NCBI GenBank assembly: GCA_016715505.1
Contig: JADJZY010000033.1
Location: 62,001 to 126,000, forward strand
DNA length: 64,000 bases
Origin: Bacteroidota bacterium
GTDB taxonomy: Bacteria; Bacteroidota; Bacteroidia; Chitinophagales; Chitinophagaceae
Reading direction: 5' to 3'
A model generated the notes under the pieces. It was not told the DNA's origin. It saw only the letters and a program-made list of their open reading frames with translations, and ran no database searches. A program made the position numbers and the translations under genes. Position 1 is the first letter of the stretch. Each line of letters starts with the position of its first letter. Shown in pieces: positions 1 to 8,911 of this stretch.

Positions 1-1
1 C

Positions 2-472
2 TTTTCCGATCAATCCAGGGTATGGATTTTTCAAAGTAACCGCCCTTTTTCGGAACAGGAAGTGTTGGAAATCAATGAACAATTAAACAATTTTTATGTT
101 CAATGGAAATCACATGGACAGGATGTCAAAGGTTGGGCACAATTACTTTTTCAGCAATTTGTGGTGGTTATGGCCGATGAAGATGTGAATGCCGTAGGAG
201 GATGCAGTACAGATGGCATGGTTCGGGTCATCAAAAGTTTTGAGCGGCAATATCAGGTTAATTTTTTTGATCGCCTCAATATCACCTTTTTAGTGGAAGG
301 AAAAGCCGAACAATTACCCATGCAGCAGGTTAAATATGCCCTCGAAAAAGGTTTTATCGAAACAGATACGCCCCTTTTTAATAATTTGGTAGATACAAAA
401 TTCAAATTAATGCATGAATGGCTCATACCACTTTCTCAAAGTTGGTTGTGGCAAAAAATTGTGCAATCCTGA
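2..472 (+). CDS. Conserved Bacteroidota protein, often mislabelled 'ABC transporter ATPase' (5' end cut)
   Basis: The reading frame is open from the first bases of the window and reads VWIFQSNRPFSEQEVLEI before the first possible internal start (GTG at 62), so the true start lies at or just before the window edge and only a few residues are missing. The roughly 155 visible residues match, from memory, a small conserved family of Bacteroidota that databases often name 'ABC transporter ATPase'. No Walker A, signature or Walker B motif is present, so that name is not supported. Recognisable family traits are the N-terminal VWIxQSxRPF stretch, a central GCSTDGMVRVIK segment and FFDRL. Function unknown. 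It is followed 107 bases later by a co-directional phosphohexomutase gene with its own likely promoter. Confidence 0.7.
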   Translation, partial: FSDQSRVWIFQSNRPFSEQEVLEINEQLNNFYVQWKSHGQDVKGWAQLLFQQFVVVMADEDVNAVGGCSTDGMVRVIKSFERQYQVNFFDRLNITFLVEGKAEQLPMQQVKYALEKGFIETDTPLFNNLVDTKFKLMHEWLIPLSQSWLWQKIVQS

Positions 473-579
473 TTGTTTATATAGAATTGATTGAACGGGG
501 TATATTTTTATCGTATGAACCCTGACAGATTCGGACGCCGCAAATGTTTAATGTATATTTGCAGCCCAAATAAACAGGT

Positions 580-1977
580 ATGCAGAAGATCAAGTTCGGA
601 ACAGATGGTTGGAGGGCGATTATCGCACAGGATTTCACGGTACAAAATGTTGCCCGAGTGGCTTTTGCCACTGCACAATGGCTGAAAAAAAAGAAGGAAA
701 ACCCACTCATTGTAATAGGACATGATTGTCGATTTGCGGGTGAACTTTTTGTAGAAACAGCCATTAAGGTATTCTGTAAAATGGGCGTTCGGGTCATTAC
801 CCCTGAAGGATTTGTGAGTACACCGATGATTTCTCTAGCTGTATTAACACATCAAGCCGATCAGGGTGTGGTAATTACAGCCAGCCATAATCCGCCTTCT
901 TACAATGGGTACAAACTAAAAGGTGCTCATGGTGGCCCTACCCCACCCGATGAAATTGCTGAAGTTGAAGCAATGATCCCTGATTACGAAATTGAAGTAA
1001 GTGGAGATTTGGATGCCTTGGAAGCAGAAGGGCAAATTGTATTTTACGATCTCGAAAAAGAATACACCGATTATATTTATTCCAAGTTTGATATTGAAGC
1101 GCTTCGAAAATCTCCCTTTAAAATGGCCTATGACTCCATGTATGGCGCAGGTCAGCGGGTGATGAAAGAACTATTCCCAAATGCCGTACACCTGCATTAC
1201 GAACGAAATCCTTTGTTTGATTATACCGCACCGGAACCGCTGCACAAAAATTTACTCGAATTATCTCATACCATTCGAACCAGTCCGGAATTAAAATTTG
1301 GTTTGGCCAATGATGGTGATGCCGACCGCATTGCTTTGTATGATGAAGATGGTAAGTATGTAGATTCACACCATATCATTTTATTGCTGATTCATTATTT
1401 ACATCATTATAAAAAAATGACGGGCAAAGTGGCTATTGCTGCTTCTACCACTTTAAGGGTCAATAAGCTTTGTGCATTATACAAACTACCCTGCGAGATT
1501 ACGCCGATTGGGTTTAAATACATCAGTCAAATCATGATGCATGAAGATGTATTGGTGGGAGGAGAAGAAAGCGGTGGAATCAGTGTGAAAGGACATATTC
1601 CTGAGCGTGATGGTATTTATGATGGATTGGTGATTTATGAATTCATGAATCAAACCGGCAAATCACTCAAACAATTATGTCAGGAAATTTATGATTTGGT
1701 TGGAGCATTTCATTATGAACGAGCCGATTTGCACCTCAGTGAGGCCGATAAAACCCGTGTTATTTCATTGTGCCGGGCAAAAATCAATATGTTTGGACCA
1801 TATAACGTGCTGAACATCAACCAAATCGACGGCTATAAATATGAATTGGAAAACAATTGCTGGTGTATGATTCGATTGTCAGGCACTGAACCTTTACTGC
1901 GTATTTATGCCGAAGGAAACACCCCGGAAGAAACTATGGATATTCTTCAAAATGTAAGAGCTTTCTTTGCCGTTTAA
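580..1977 (+). CDS. Phosphoglucomutase/phosphomannomutase family protein
   Basis: A 465-residue alpha-D-phosphohexomutase, which interconverts hexose 1- and 6-phosphates through a phosphoserine, feeding sugar nucleotide and glycan synthesis in the cytoplasm. All four family signatures are visible: the phosphoserine loop TASHNPPSYNGYK (Ser102), the Mg-binding loop DGDADR (245-250), the sugar-binding loop GGEESGG (327-333) and the phosphate-binding loop RLSGTEP (432-437). Length is normal for the short bacterial form. The ATG at 580 directly precedes the typical QKIKFGTDGWR start. A TATATTTG at 554-561 fits the Bacteroidota -7 element, though no good -33 TTTG is seen. Whether glucose, mannose or glucosamine phosphate is preferred cannot be decided from sequence alone. 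Confidence 0.92.
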   Translation: MQKIKFGTDGWRAIIAQDFTVQNVARVAFATAQWLKKKKENPLIVIGHDCRFAGELFVETAIKVFCKMGVRVITPEGFVSTPMISLAVLTHQADQGVVITASHNPPSYNGYKLKGAHGGPTPPDEIAEVEAMIPDYEIEVSGDLDALEAEGQIVFYDLEKEYTDYIYSKFDIEALRKSPFKMAYDSMYGAGQRVMKELFPNAVHLHYERNPLFDYTAPEPLHKNLLELSHTIRTSPELKFGLANDGDADRIALYDEDGKYVDSHHIILLLIHYLHHYKKMTGKVAIAASTTLRVNKLCALYKLPCEITPIGFKYISQIMMHEDVLVGGEESGGISVKGHIPERDGIYDGLVIYEFMNQTGKSLKQLCQEIYDLVGAFHYERADLHLSEADKTRVISLCRAKINMFGPYNVLNINQIDGYKYELENNCWCMIRLSGTEPLLRIYAEGNTPEETMDILQNVRAFFAV

Positions 1978-2098
1978 AAGCCCGTGCAAGCTTGTCAAGC
2001 ACTGAAATGAAATAGCCTCTTTTGCATTTGGGCCCTTTCAAGCAAATTCATTAGGATTTCATGTCGTAACTTGTAGAATATTTTATTTTTCCAATTCA

Positions 2099-2792
2099 AT
2101 GAAGTTAGTATTCAAAGTTGCTGTCCTTTTCCTTTTATGTGCTTGTACAAAAAAGGAAGTAAAGTATATCCCATATTATTCTTTCGATGAAATAGGCCAA
2201 TCCCTTTTATCCGAATTACATGTGAATGATACCCTGAAATTTAAAAAAAGCGAATGGTCAAATCCGAACTTATGTTGTTTTGAACATTGAAAAACGAAAA
2301 GAAGATGTGACAGATTGTGATTGGATTGGTGATCATTGTGAAACCTTCTATTATTATGATCATTTGATTTACCAGTTTTTACGAACAGATAATTTATCGA
2401 TTGTCCCGGATTCTTTGTTTGAATTCACCAGACTTGACATGCAAATGCAGTTACCTCAAGGAACAGACAAAGAAAATTTAACGCCGAATATTCAAGCCAA
2501 AGCGGTTATTTATGGTAAATCATTTGTAGACTATAATATCATACCTTCCTCAGTTTTCAGCGCCGGGTATATCAATTTTCCTGATTTTTATGAACCATTA
2601 AATACCTTTGTTTATTCAAATGGAACACGAACTTATGAAGATGTGATTTTGATTCAATCAGGGAATCATCAAATTTATACGGACCCGTTTTCGAATTCGA
2701 TTTACACCGTTCATGAAATTTGGTGGGATAAAAAACATGGTATTGTCTCATTCAAGGATGTGAACAATAACATTTGGGAAAGAATCAATTAA
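2099..2792 (+). CDS. Putative lipoprotein, interrupted by a +1 frameshift in an A7 tract
   Basis: Two overlapping frames form one gene. The first encodes a lipoprotein signal (MKLVFKVAVLFLLCACTKK, lipid-attachment Cys16) and runs out of sense after an A7 tract at 2243-2249. Reading six A instead gives KKANGQIRTYVVLNIEKRKED and joins the downstream frame without a stop. The repaired protein has 230 residues, an exact whole number of codons. The mature part has no domain I recognise; it contains CDWIGDHCETFYYYD (two Cys five apart) and ends in a region rich in aromatic residues. Likely anchored to a membrane facing the periplasm. It stands alone between phosphohexomutase and the convergent aldolase gene. 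It is either a sequencing indel or a decayed gene. Confidence 0.65.
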
Positions 2793-2858
2793 ACCATTTC
2801 TGAGAATCGTTCACGAAACAGATTCTACTTTACAGGTCCAATCAATGATTAGCGATTT

Positions 2859-3512
2859 TTACTGCATGTTTTTGGCATCTGCTAAAAATTGCGCCAATCC
2901 CAAATCTGTTAATGGATGTTTGAGCAATCCAAGAATACTGGACAGAGGACAAGTACAAACATCAGCGCCAACTTCAGCACAACGTACAATGTGAAGTGCA
3001 TTTCGGATGGATGCTGCCAATACCTGGGTATTAAATCCTTGTGAACGATAAATATGGGCAATTTGTGCAATCAGGTCTACCCCATCCCAATTGGAATCAT
3101 CAATACGTCCAATGAAAGGAGAAACATAAGTAGCTCCGGCTTTGGCAGCCAGGATAGCCTGCCCGGCCGAAAATACCAACGTGCAATTGGTTTTGATTCC
3201 ATTGTCGGTGAACCACTTGATCGCTTTAATGCCATCTTTAATCATGGGAACTTTTACCACAATATTCGGGTCAATGGCTGCGAGTTTTTTACCTTCTTCT
3301 ACAATACCTGCAAAATCTGTAGAAATCACTTCCGCACTCACCGGATTTTGCACGATTTCACAAATATCTTTATAGTGTTTTAATATGGCTTCCGTTCCTT
3401 TGATCCCTTCTTTTGCCATGAGCGATGGATTGGTTGTTACCCCATCCAAAATGCCCAAGTCATTGGCTTCACGAATTTGGTCCAAATTAGCGGTATCGAT
3501 AAAAAACTTCAT
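2859..3512 (-). CDS. Transaldolase / fructose-6-phosphate aldolase family (TalC/FSA type)
   Basis: A 217-residue class I aldolase of the short transaldolase subfamily. It starts MKFFIDTANLDQIREAND and carries GVTTNPSLMAKEG, the Schiff-base lysine region VVKVPM, and TLVFSAGQAILAAKAGATYVSPFIGR typical of the family. The length matches the 215-220 residues usual for FSA/TalC, much shorter than classical TalB. It acts in the cytoplasm on fructose 6-phosphate, either in the non-oxidative pentose phosphate pathway (transaldolase) or as dihydroxyacetone-glyceraldehyde-3-phosphate aldolase; sequence alone does not settle which. Transcribed leftward, convergent with the lipoprotein gene. It lies downstream of trxA but a terminator separates the two. 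Confidence 0.9.
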   Translation of the reverse strand: MKFFIDTANLDQIREANDLGILDGVTTNPSLMAKEGIKGTEAILKHYKDICEIVQNPVSAEVISTDFAGIVEEGKKLAAIDPNIVVKVPMIKDGIKAIKWFTDNGIKTNCTLVFSAGQAILAAKAGATYVSPFIGRIDDSNWDGVDLIAQIAHIYRSQGFNTQVLAASIRNALHIVRCAEVGADVCTCPLSSILGLLKHPLTDLGLAQFLADAKNMQ

Positions 3513-3585
3513 GGAGTTTAATTTGTCGGCAAAGGTAATGACTCCATTGAGTAATTTTTAAAGGAGTTATTCCCAATTTCTGTCA

Positions 3586-3612
3586 CAAAAAAAAGCACCC
3601 ACTCAGGATGCT
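3586..3612 (-). terminator. Rho-independent terminator of trxA
   Basis: Read on the minus strand, AGCATCC (3606-3612), loop TGAGT, GGGTGCT (3594-3600) forms a 7-bp stem with one G-T pair, followed by a run of eight T (3586-3593). It lies about 70 bases after the thioredoxin stop codon and before the aldolase gene. Confidence 0.75.
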
Positions 3613-3683
3613 TCTTGAAATATGAATCATTTACCCCTGAAATGTTGGCTCAACAAGAAGTTGAAAGATTCAGGGATGATTTT

Positions 3684-4001
3684 TTACATGTGCGAAACGA
3701 TTTTACGCTCCAAAGCCGCTTTAGGCACAGCCCCAACTTGTTTATCAACGACTTTTCCGCCTTTGATAAACAAAATACAAGGAATGCTGGTAATGCCAAA
3801 TCGGATCGATAATTCGCTATTCTCGTCCACATTCACCTTACCTACATTCACTTTGCCTTCGTATTCGGTAGCCAGAGATTCGATGGTTGGTCCGATTGCT
3901 AAACAAGGTCCGCACCAGGGGGCCCAAAAATCGATTACATTGAGTTTATTGGTTTGCATAACTTCGGCTTCAAAGTTTGCATCAGTGAATGTCATTGCCA
4001 T
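3684..4001 (-). CDS. trxA: Thioredoxin
   Basis: A 105-residue thioredoxin with the redox active site WCGPC within VIDFWAPWCGPC and the cis-proline region ITSIPCILFIKGG. It reduces protein disulfides in the cytoplasm. The frame stays open upstream to 4142, but the ATG at 4001 (MAMTFTDANFEAEV) gives the normal thioredoxin length and N-terminus. A TATATTTG on the minus strand (4022-4029) lies 20 bases before this start and fits the Bacteroidota -7 promoter element, which excludes the longer start. The residue before the cis-proline segment is followed by a Cys (IPCILF), slightly unusual but seen in Bacteroidota thioredoxins. Monocistronic: own promoter and terminator. Confidence 0.93.
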   Translation of the reverse strand: MAMTFTDANFEAEVMQTNKLNVIDFWAPWCGPCLAIGPTIESLATEYEGKVNVGKVNVDENSELSIRFGITSIPCILFIKGGKVVDKQVGAVPKAALERKIVSHM

Positions 4002-4021
4002 ATTGATAAAATTTAAGAGTG

Positions 4022-4029
4022 CAAATATA
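4022..4029 (-). promoter_or_regulatory. trxA promoter -7 element
   Basis: TATATTTG on the minus strand matches TAnnTTTG of the Bacteroidota primary sigma factor. A weak -33 (TTTC) lies about 18-19 bases upstream. Confidence 0.5.
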
Positions 4030-4149
4030 TCTGAATTTCTATTTTCTGAAACATAGATTATAAGAATAAGGCATTTTTTATAGATACGGTAACAGATGTT
4101 ACCAAGCGATGTGAGGATATTATTGTTGATTGTTATTCCCATTGGAACA

Positions 4150-4290
4150 GTGCGCCGCGTGAGGGATGGCAGTGAAAGCCCGCATCAGCCCCGGCTGAAA
4201 GGCTGAAACGTACAGCCCGACCCCGCTTTATACGACTGTGTACATTTGTTGAAGGGCCATTCGTGTTCGTATAAGGCGGGGGCACGCCCC
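4150..4290 (+). other. GC-rich structured intergenic element with a 15-bp hairpin
   Basis: This stretch has no reading frame of interest and is far richer in G and C than its surroundings. It reads GCGCCGCGTGAGGGATGG, then GGCTGAAAGGCTGAAACG, then a strong inverted repeat: 4221-4235 pairs with 4267-4281 over 15 bp with a single G-T wobble, leaving a loop of about 31 bases. The order 'gtgagggatgg ... cccggct ... acagcccgaccc' resembles, from memory, a recurring intergenic element seen near genes in several Bacteroidota genomes whose function I do not know. It sits between the starts of trxA and the end of dnaE, so it could be a transcript-end structure for dnaE or a mobile or structured RNA element. 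No T-run follows, so it is not a classical terminator. Confidence 0.45.
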
Positions 4291-4345
4291 ATGTATTTGT
4301 ATTCGTGAACGGTTAAACCTGATCTACTGGAGCAGCACAAAAGGA

Positions 4346-7300
4346 CTAAATCGTTTGTACCGAATAAATGACGCCTTCCATTTTATTGAGCGCATCGATG
4401 AATTCATCACTCAGGGTGATTTTTTTGAACGATTGTTGCAAACGGACCATTTCCTGGGTTGTTTCGTCTTTCACCTGAATACCAAGTGCACATTTACCGG
4501 GCACTTCGGCATATTTACGAATGATATCTACAAAGGCTTCGTCGAGCTTTTGTAAGCTGATTTCAATACTGAGTTTTTTAGTGAGGGTATTTTTTACTTC
4601 TTCCAGCAACATCATCGACTGAATTTTACATTCCCACTGCGTTTCGTCATTCCAACGATTTTGATAAATCACAGTCATCATGAGTTTGTTATCCTGTATC
4701 AACATGTCTTTGAATCGGATATAATCGTTGGTAAACAAGGTAAACTCATGTTCTCCGTGATAATCCACCAGTTTAAAGCGACCATAATGGGTTCCTTTTT
4801 TTCGAAATCAGATGTTGTGCCGAGGAAATATAACCGGCCACCCGCATGATACGTTTTTTATTATGATCGGCCTCTATTTCGGTGAGCGGCGTAAAATGAT
4901 AATTGGTCATTTCGAAATAAAAATTATCCAGCGGATGTGCGCTGATATACATACCCACCATTTCTTTTTCCTTCTCTAGTTGGGTGGCGAGTATCCACTC
5001 AGGACAATTGGGCAATTTGGGTTTTTGTATTTCCGGCAAACCGGCATCTCCGAATAAACTATGGGTGATGCTTCCCTGATTGAGACCGGTTTGTTGTCCG
5101 AAGCGAACTATTTTTTCGAGGTTACTGATACTTTCACCCGGGCCGGTAAAAAAGTATTGAGCCCGATGCATTTCCTGAAAAGAGTCGAAAGCGCCTGCCA
5201 TCACGAGATTTTCCAGTGTTTTGCGTGAAACCGTTCTGTTACTCAATCGCGATACCATGTCAAAAACATCTGTATACAGTCCATTTTTTTCACGTTCGGC
5301 GATTATTTCCTGAACAGCTACTTCACCGGCACCTTTGATGGCTCCCAAACCAAATCGAATGATGCCATCTTTGCTCACACTGAAGCCTTTTTTGGAGGCA
5401 TTGATGTCGGGCCCCTGTACTTGAATGCCCATTCTTTTACACTCTTTCATGTACTTGGAAATATCTTCAATATTCCCTTGTGAATTCAGCAGAGCAGCCA
5501 TGTACTCCGATGGATAATTGGCCTTGAGGTAGGCTGTTTGATAAGCCAAATAGGCGTAACAAGTGGAATGCGATTTATTAAATGCGTATTGGGCAAAAGC
5601 CTCCCAGTCGCTCCAAATTTTTTCGCAGGTATTGAGCGGATGACCATTGGCCTGACAACCTTCGAGGTATTTGGCTTTCATTTTATTCAAGACATCAATC
5701 TGCTTTTTCCCCATGGCTTTCCGCAAAATATCGGCATCTCCTTTTGAGAAATTGGCCAGCTTTTGGGAAAGCAACATCACCTGTTCCTGATACACCGTAA
5801 TACCATAGGTTTCTTTGAGATGTTCTTCCATTTCCGGCAAATCGTATTCGATTTTTTTTCGTCCATGCTTCCGATCGATGAATTCAGGAATATAGGCCAA
5901 AGGACCCGGACGATAGAGGGCATTCATGGCAATTAAATCTTCGATGGTATCGGGTTTCAGTTCCTTCAGATACTTTTTCATACCGGCAGATGCAAATTGG
6001 AATGTACCTTCTGTTTCAGCCTGCTGATATAATTGGAATGTGAGTGGGTCTTCCAGACTGATTTGATCCATTTCTATTTCAATGCCATGATTTTCACGAA
6101 TAAAAATGAGTGCGTCGCGAATGATACTCAGGTTACTCAAACCGAGTACGTCAATTTTTATAGCACCGGCTTCTTCTACCACATTTCCGGCAAACTGAGT
6201 CACATATAAGTCCACATCCTTTTGTTTGCAAAGGGGCATAATTTCCATCAGATCTTTTGGACCAATGATGATTCCGGCAGCGTGAATGCCTGTATTGCGC
6301 ACTGTTCCTTCCAGTTTTTCCGCTTCTTTGAGAATGGTACTTTTAAAATCCTTGCTATCATTGTAAATCTGCTGGAGTTTTAAAACATTCTGCACTTCTT
6401 CGGCGGTGGTATTTTCTTTTTTACCCAAGTCCTTTTCGGAAATGTGCAGGATTTCATTCAGAGAAGTACCGGGCCTTTCAGGTACCAACTTAGCCAGCAT
6501 ATTGGATTCATCGAGGGGCAAATCCATCACACGGGCCACATCTTTAATACTACTTTTGGCTGCCATAGTACCATACGTAATGATTTGGGCTACTTGATTC
6601 CGACCATACGTTTCTACAATATATTCGACCACTTTTCCTCTTCCGATATCATCAAAATCCGTATCGATATCCGGCATGGAGGCCCTTTCAGGATTGAGGA
6701 AACGTTCGAATAACAAATTGTATTTCATCGGATCAATGGTGGTGATTCCGATACAATAGGCCACTACCGAACCGGCAGCAGAACCCCTGCCCGGCCCGAC
6801 CAATACACCCATTTTTTTGGTGGAAGTAATGATATCACTCACGATTAAAAAGTAGCCGGCAAAACCCATTTTACGGATAACGCCCAACTCAAAACGAAGT
6901 CGTTCCTCTACTTCAGGCGAAATAATTTTGTACCGAATTTTCGCCCCTTCGTAGGTTAGAAATTCGAGATAATCCTCTTGACTTTTAAATGGCTCCGGAA
7001 CCGGGAAATTGGGCAATAAAAGATCGTTTGTGACACTCACCAATTCCACCTTATCAACAATGGCATTGGTATTGTCGATAGCTTCGGGCAAATCTGAAAA
7101 GGTTTCCATCATTTGCTCGGTGGTTTTGAAAAAGAACTGATCATTAAAAAACGCGAAACGTGAATTTTTAGAATCACTTTCATCGTCGCCAAATTCTTTC
7201 ATTTTTGGCGTGCTTTGTAACTCACCGGTGTTTACACATAAAAGAATATCATGGGCATTGGAATCTTCCTGATCCACATAATGCGAATCATTACTGGCGA

Positions 7301-7925
7301 TAATAGGCACCTTATATTTTCGGGCTAGTCGCACCAATTCCAAATTGACATTATCCTGATCAGGAATACCATGACGGTGCAATTCGACATAATAATCTTC
7401 GCCGAATAAATCGAGCCACCATTTAAATTCCTGCTCTCCGGCATCAGGTCCATCTTTTAAAATTGTACGTGGAACAGACGCGCCCAGGCAGCAAGTAGTG
7501 GCTATCAGACCTTCGTGATATTGCAGAATCAGTTCTTTGTCGATACGTGGATATTTGCTGTAAAGTCCTTCGGTATAACCCAACGAACAAAGTTTGATGA
7601 GATTTTTATAGCCTGTTTTGTTTTTAGCGAGCAGCAATTGATGATATCTGACATCCTTTTGTTCTTTGGTAAATTGTTGAACACGACGATCTTTAACCAC
7701 GTAAAACTCACATCCGACAATGGGTTTTACCAGGAGGTTCCCATTTTCATCTTTATACTTCTTGGCTTCCTTTACAAAATCAAATACGCCGAACATATTG
7801 CCATGATCGGTAATGGCAATGGCGGGCATATTGTCGCTGATGGCCTTTTTATACAGCTTTTTTATTGAGCTGGCTCCATCTAAAAGTGAATATTGGGTAT
7901 GATTATGCAAATGAGAAAACTTCAT
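4346..7925 (-). CDS. dnaE: DNA polymerase III alpha subunit, interrupted by one frameshift near the C-terminus
   Basis: Replicative polymerase of 1192 residues after repair. The PHP domain opens with FSHLHNHTQYSLLDG and has ITDHGN; the polymerase core shows GPGRGSAAGS (377-386) and the catalytic PDIDTDF (418-424), then helix-hairpin-helix and the OB fold. Within the OB fold the frame breaks in an A7 tract (T7 on the plus strand, 4796-4802). The uncorrected frame ends in ISKKRNPLWSL at 4773; with six A it reads ISKKGTHYGRFKLVDYHGEHEF, the expected family sequence, and continues for 140 more residues. dnaE is essential, so a real null break is unlikely: a sequencing error, or slippage on A7, is the better reading. 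A TACATTTG on the minus strand (7994-8001) is a likely promoter. Confidence 0.93.
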
Positions 7926-7993
7926 GTCCGAATGCTTTTACTGAGGTGATTTCCATACTGATTCCTCATGACCGCTGAGGGTATGGCGAATGT

Positions 7994-8001
7994 CAAATGT
8001 A
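7994..8001 (-). promoter_or_regulatory. dnaE promoter -7 element
   Basis: TACATTTG on the minus strand, about 70 bases before the dnaE start codon, matches the Bacteroidota TAnnTTTG element. The -33 position does not show a clear TTTG. Confidence 0.45.
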
Positions 8002-8151
8002 AAAAAAAGCCTGCGGCGGCGGCTAAAAAGTTATATACACTGGATGCAATTGATTAACCGATAAAAAAGGTAGCTCTTTCTTGTGAAACGATGATATATC
8101 CTGCTTATCAGAGGTGTATGTAAAAACACCATGCCCTACCTACAAAGAACC

Positions 8152-8856
8152 TCACGATTTTTTCAACAAAACATTAAAAAAGTTAAACAACTCATTGAAT
8201 AATACCCGGGTATTCATATGGCTAAATTCGATTCCCGGCCGGAGTTTAACCGGAACAGTGGTTTGTTTAAGTTTGGTTCGGGACAAAAGGTAAATAAACT
8301 CCAAATCAAACAAATAACGATTGATGCTTGTATTTAGAAAAACGGCTTTTCCGGCCTGATTCATCCCTTTTAAGCCGCATTGAGTATCGCTACTGAGTAA
8401 ACGGGGATAAATTATTTTGATTAAACGTTGCAAAGTTTTAGATATGAACCTGCGTTGACGGGGAAGGCTATTATAATAATCCTCATTCTTCACGCCAACT
8501 GCGACATCCTGATTTTGCAAGGCCTTCCAAATGGATAGCATGGATTCATTTTCGAAGGGCATGTCTACATCTGTATAAATAATAAATTCGCTTTGAATTT
8601 GGGAGATGGCATAGCGCAGAGCGAATCCTTTTCCGGCATTTTTCGGATAACTCATCCAGTGGACGTCCGGGTGGCCCTTTAACACTTGTTGGATTTGATT
8701 GAGGTCCGTGCCTTTTTGAGATCCATCGTTTACGATATACAGTTGGACCTGCTCAATTTCCAATGATTTTTTGAAATCGGTAAAACGATCCAATAATGTA
8801 CTTAACCATTGATCTCGCGGATTAAAAACGGGTACAACAATGGCTAAACGAAACAT
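8152..8856 (-). CDS. Family 2 glycosyltransferase (dolichyl-phosphate sugar synthase-like)
   Basis: A GT-A glycosyltransferase of about 234 residues. It begins MFRLAIVVPVFNP, has a nucleotide-binding IVNDGS, the lipid-linked-sugar-synthase-like NAGKGFALRYAI, a DxD-type YTDVDMPF and SDTQCGLKGM followed by an RYLFDLEFIYLL segment typical of polyprenyl-phosphate glycosyltransferases (DPM1/GtrB-like). It probably transfers a sugar from a nucleotide donor to a polyprenyl phosphate at the cytoplasmic membrane. The frame is open to 8913, but that longer start would overlap the divergent gene; the ATG at 8856 fits the family N-terminus. The divergent neighbour is a polytopic membrane protein, which would suit use of the lipid-linked sugar. 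Confidence 0.8.
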   Translation of the reverse strand: MFRLAIVVPVFNPRDQWLSTLLDRFTDFKKSLEIEQVQLYIVNDGSQKGTDLNQIQQVLKGHPDVHWMSYPKNAGKGFALRYAISQIQSEFIIYTDVDMPFENESMLSIWKALQNQDVAVGVKNEDYYNSLPRQRRFISKTLQRLIKIIYPRLLSSDTQCGLKGMNQAGKAVFLNTSINRYLFDLEFIYLLSRTKLKQTTVPVKLRPGIEFSHMNTRVLFNELFNFFNVLLKKS

Positions 8857-8911
8857 CATCAAAAACGTAATGGAATAATGAGTAATATTGAGGCACGAAT
8901 ATAGTCCTTTC

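Noticed and set aside
2..472. ABC transporter ATPase function for the first gene
   Set aside because: No Walker or signature motif in the sequence; the family name is a database habit.
4221..4281. Intrinsic terminator for dnaE
   Set aside because: Stem is strong but the loop is about 31 bases and no T-run follows on either strand.
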